From positions 1 to 8,224 of the forward strand of contig JABIPV010000181.1 of the NCBI GenBank assembly GCA_018699075.1: a DNA stretch of 8,224 nt, written 5' to 3'. The translations under genes and the position numbers were made by a program. Positions within the stretch are counted from its first letter, which is position 1. Each line of letters starts with the position of its first letter. Under the pieces are notes generated by a model, which worked only from the letters and a program-made list of their open reading frames with translations, ran no database searches and was not told the DNA's origin. Positions 7,024 through 8,224 of the stretch are shown here, piece by piece. The DNA comes from Kordiimonadaceae bacterium. Lineage in GTDB: Bacteria; Pseudomonadota; Alphaproteobacteria; Sphingomonadales; Emcibacteraceae.

Positions 7024-7488
7024 TTACGGTAAATGGACCGGTAGTGCGTTTGTGTGTTTCACTTGATGAAGGACAAATAAAGTCTGTGCGTCGCGAATTT
7101 CTGGAAATGTTTTTAAGGTTTTTAAGATGAAGTGGGAAAGTTCCTTGTTGCTTCGAGCAACCACTTTCATGAGATGATCATAGGGTCCGGATAGTGAATA
7201 GCATTCCATGATCAGGGGGTGTTCGCGGACGGCGATTTTAAATCTATCAAACGCGGCTTCAGTGTTTTGGTTGATGCTTACTTGAACAAATGCCATTACC
7301 TCAAACCCAGCGGCTTCTGCATCCAAAAGTGCGGCGTAGCCTTTTATGACACCAATTTCTTCAAGATTTTTGGTGCGACGTAAGCATGTGGATTCTGACA
7401 TGTTGGTTTTAGAGGCTAACTCGACCATTGGCATGCGCCCATTTTGCTGTAATTTATGTAGTATATTTTTATCTTGATCTGTGATCAT
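7024..7488 (-). CDS. Lrp/AsnC-family transcriptional regulator
   Basis: This is a 154-residue cytoplasmic DNA-binding protein. The N-terminal winged helix-turn-helix (ITDQDKNILHKLQQNGRMP then MVELASKTNMSESTCLRRTKNLEEIGVIKGY) is the classic Lrp/AsnC arrangement. It is followed by the RAM/AsnC ligand-binding domain (MAFVQVSIN, ECYSLSGPYDHLMKVV) and the common TNALP-type tail. The ATG at 7488 is chosen because GAAGGA lies 7 nt upstream; a TTG further upstream (7503) would add five residues but lies within that ribosome binding site. It is convergent with the mutarotase gene (4-bp gap, no clear terminator) and divergent from the OsmC gene. Family members usually regulate themselves and the divergent neighbour, often in response to amino acids or small organic acids. 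The ligand cannot be predicted here. Confidence 0.93.
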   Translation of the reverse strand: MITDQDKNILHKLQQNGRMPMVELASKTNMSESTCLRRTKNLEEIGVIKGYAALLDAEAAGFEVMAFVQVSINQNTEAAFDRFKIAVREHPLIMECYSLSGPYDHLMKVVARSNKELSHFILKTLKTFPEIRDAQTLFVLHQVKHTNALPVHLP

Positions 7489-7631
7489 GGGGACATCCTT
7501 CAAATATTACTGAAAAAATGAAGAATATCAGCAAAAATGATTGATGCAATGGAAATTTTGATGAATATCTTCAGGCATTTTGATGTAATATGCTTTTATC
7601 AATAAAACAAAAACACAGGAAAGAGAATAAA
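7489..7631. promoter_or_regulatory. Divergent control region between the Lrp-type regulator and the OsmC gene, with repeated elements
   Basis: The 143-bp gap contains GAATATC at 7523-7529 and 7563-7569 (40 bp apart, about four helical turns), each followed at similar distance by TGATG-n-AAT (7542-7550 and 7581-7589). TTGATG occurs three times (7541, 7558, 7580). Repeats on one face of the helix are what an octameric Lrp-type regulator could bind, so these are candidate operators. AGGA (7617-7620) and AAGAG (7621-7625) precede the OsmC start. A -10-like TAATAT lies at 7586-7591, without a convincing -35. Confidence 0.45.
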
Positions 7632-8224
7632 ATGTCAGAAGAAAAATTTTTTCATGTTGGTGATCGTAGCGATACGCCAATTGCCCCAACCCAGTTTGAA
7701 GTAGGCCCATTCACCAAAGCCCGCCATCCAGAGCCCTATACATTCGATGTGAATTTGGTCGCAGAAGCGGGAACAATGCAGTCAAAAACGGGTACTGTTT
7801 CCGTGAATATTCCTGGCTTTAGTCCGGTAACACTTTATTGTGATGAGCAACCACCTGTAGGTAAAGATACGGCACCACCACCACTGGCATTTTTTGCAGC
7901 AGGGATTGGTTTTTGCCTTATGACGCATTTAACGGATATTTTGACAGCGCGTAAAATTCAGGTCGATAGTTTGAAATTAGAGCAACGGATTAAATTCAGA
8001 ACCAACCTTGGCCATATGCGCGAGCATGGTTATATGACCGATGGGGGCTGTGATATGGTCGAAACCCATGTGATGATTGATAGTCCAGAATCAAAAGAAA
8101 AGATTATGGATTTACTGAGTGAAGCAGAAGGTGGTTGTATGGCCCATTATGCGCTTAGAAATCCTATTCCTTGGTCAACGCGTCTTGTTTACAATGGTGA
8201 AGAAGCCGTTAGCCGTTCGGGCTG
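7632..8224 (+). CDS. OsmC-family protein, C-terminal end beyond the window
   Basis: The frame is open from ATG at 7632 to the window end (197 codons plus two bases) with no stop. PPPLAFFAAGIGFCLMTHL (82-100) and AEGGCMAHYALRNPIPW (165-181) carry the paired cysteines Cys95 and Cys169. These correspond to the redox/peroxidatic Cys pair of the OsmC/Ohr fold. The first conserved Cys lies in a hydrophobic helix and the second in a Gly-Cys turn, as expected. OsmC-like proteins reduce organic or lipid hydroperoxides in the cytoplasm with dihydrolipoamide or other thiols, but many paralogues have unknown roles. The extended N terminus (about 80 residues before the helix) and continuing C terminus make it longer than classical OsmC (about 140 residues). 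No signal peptide is seen. It is divergent from the Lrp-type regulator, which probably controls it. Confidence 0.85.
   Translation, partial: MSEEKFFHVGDRSDTPIAPTQFEVGPFTKARHPEPYTFDVNLVAEAGTMQSKTGTVSVNIPGFSPVTLYCDEQPPVGKDTAPPPLAFFAAGIGFCLMTHLTDILTARKIQVDSLKLEQRIKFRTNLGHMREHGYMTDGGCDMVETHVMIDSPESKEKIMDLLSEAEGGCMAHYALRNPIPWSTRLVYNGEEAVSRSG

Noticed and set aside
7021..7036. CCATT/AATGG inverted repeat at the convergent gene ends as a terminator
   Set aside because: The stem is only 5 bp, there is no T tract on either strand, and it lies largely inside the regulator's coding end.
7489..7503. Upstream TTG (7503) as the start of the Lrp/AsnC regulator
   Set aside because: The TTG lies within the GAAGGA ribosome binding site that is ideally placed for the ATG at 7488, and the added MKDVP residues are not part of the conserved helix-turn-helix domain.
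7504..7509. TAATAT on the minus strand as -10 box of the Lrp-type regulator
   Set aside because: Transcription would begin at or inside the ribosome binding site, leaving no usable leader, and no -35 is found at the proper distance.

Overview
The window reads as a chromosomal accessory locus from a Gram-negative, probably marine proteobacterium. The grounds are AT-rich coding DNA, cleavable Sec and Tat-like signal peptides, an Lrp/AsnC regulator, an OsmC-family protein and a sulfatase/glycosidase gene set. The class (alpha or gamma) cannot be settled from the sequence alone. Eight protein-coding genes are supported, two of them cut by the window edges. No tRNA, rRNA, CRISPR array, insertion sequence or integrase was seen.

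Left part: positions 1-302 (minus) hold the 5' end of a gene for a periplasmic solute-binding (SBP_bac_3/BvgS-like sensor) domain. It starts at a TTG codon, behind a promoter that lies inside a 36-bp palindrome. Next, also on the minus strand, is a secreted S1 sulfatase (415-2553) with an intact C-x-P-S-R formylglycine motif and an added C-terminal DUF1080 (3-keto-disaccharide hydrolase/LamG-like) domain.

Centre: a 77-bp divergent intergenic region with a 19-bp dyad separates the sulfatase from a tight plus-strand operon. The operon encodes an exported metallo-beta-lactamase-fold hydrolase (2631-3665), a Tat-like exported GH116 (GBA2/DUF608-type) glycoside hydrolase with both catalytic acids identifiable (3695-6466), and a small protein with a Sec signal that I recognise as RbsD/FucU-like sugar mutarotase (6477-7019). 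Together these predict an extracytoplasmic route: a sulfated glycoside or glycoconjugate is desulfated, cleaved, and the freed sugar is equilibrated between ring or anomeric forms. No transporter or sugar kinase is in the window, so the pathway is incomplete here and the substrate is unknown.

Right part: converging on the operon with a 4-bp gap is an Lrp/AsnC-family regulator (7024-7488, minus). Divergent from it is an OsmC-family protein (7632 onward, open at the window end). The 143-bp gap between them carries repeated GAATATC / TTGATG elements. One copy closely resembles a stretch in the sulfatase/MBL intergenic region, which hints at shared regulation. That is inference only.
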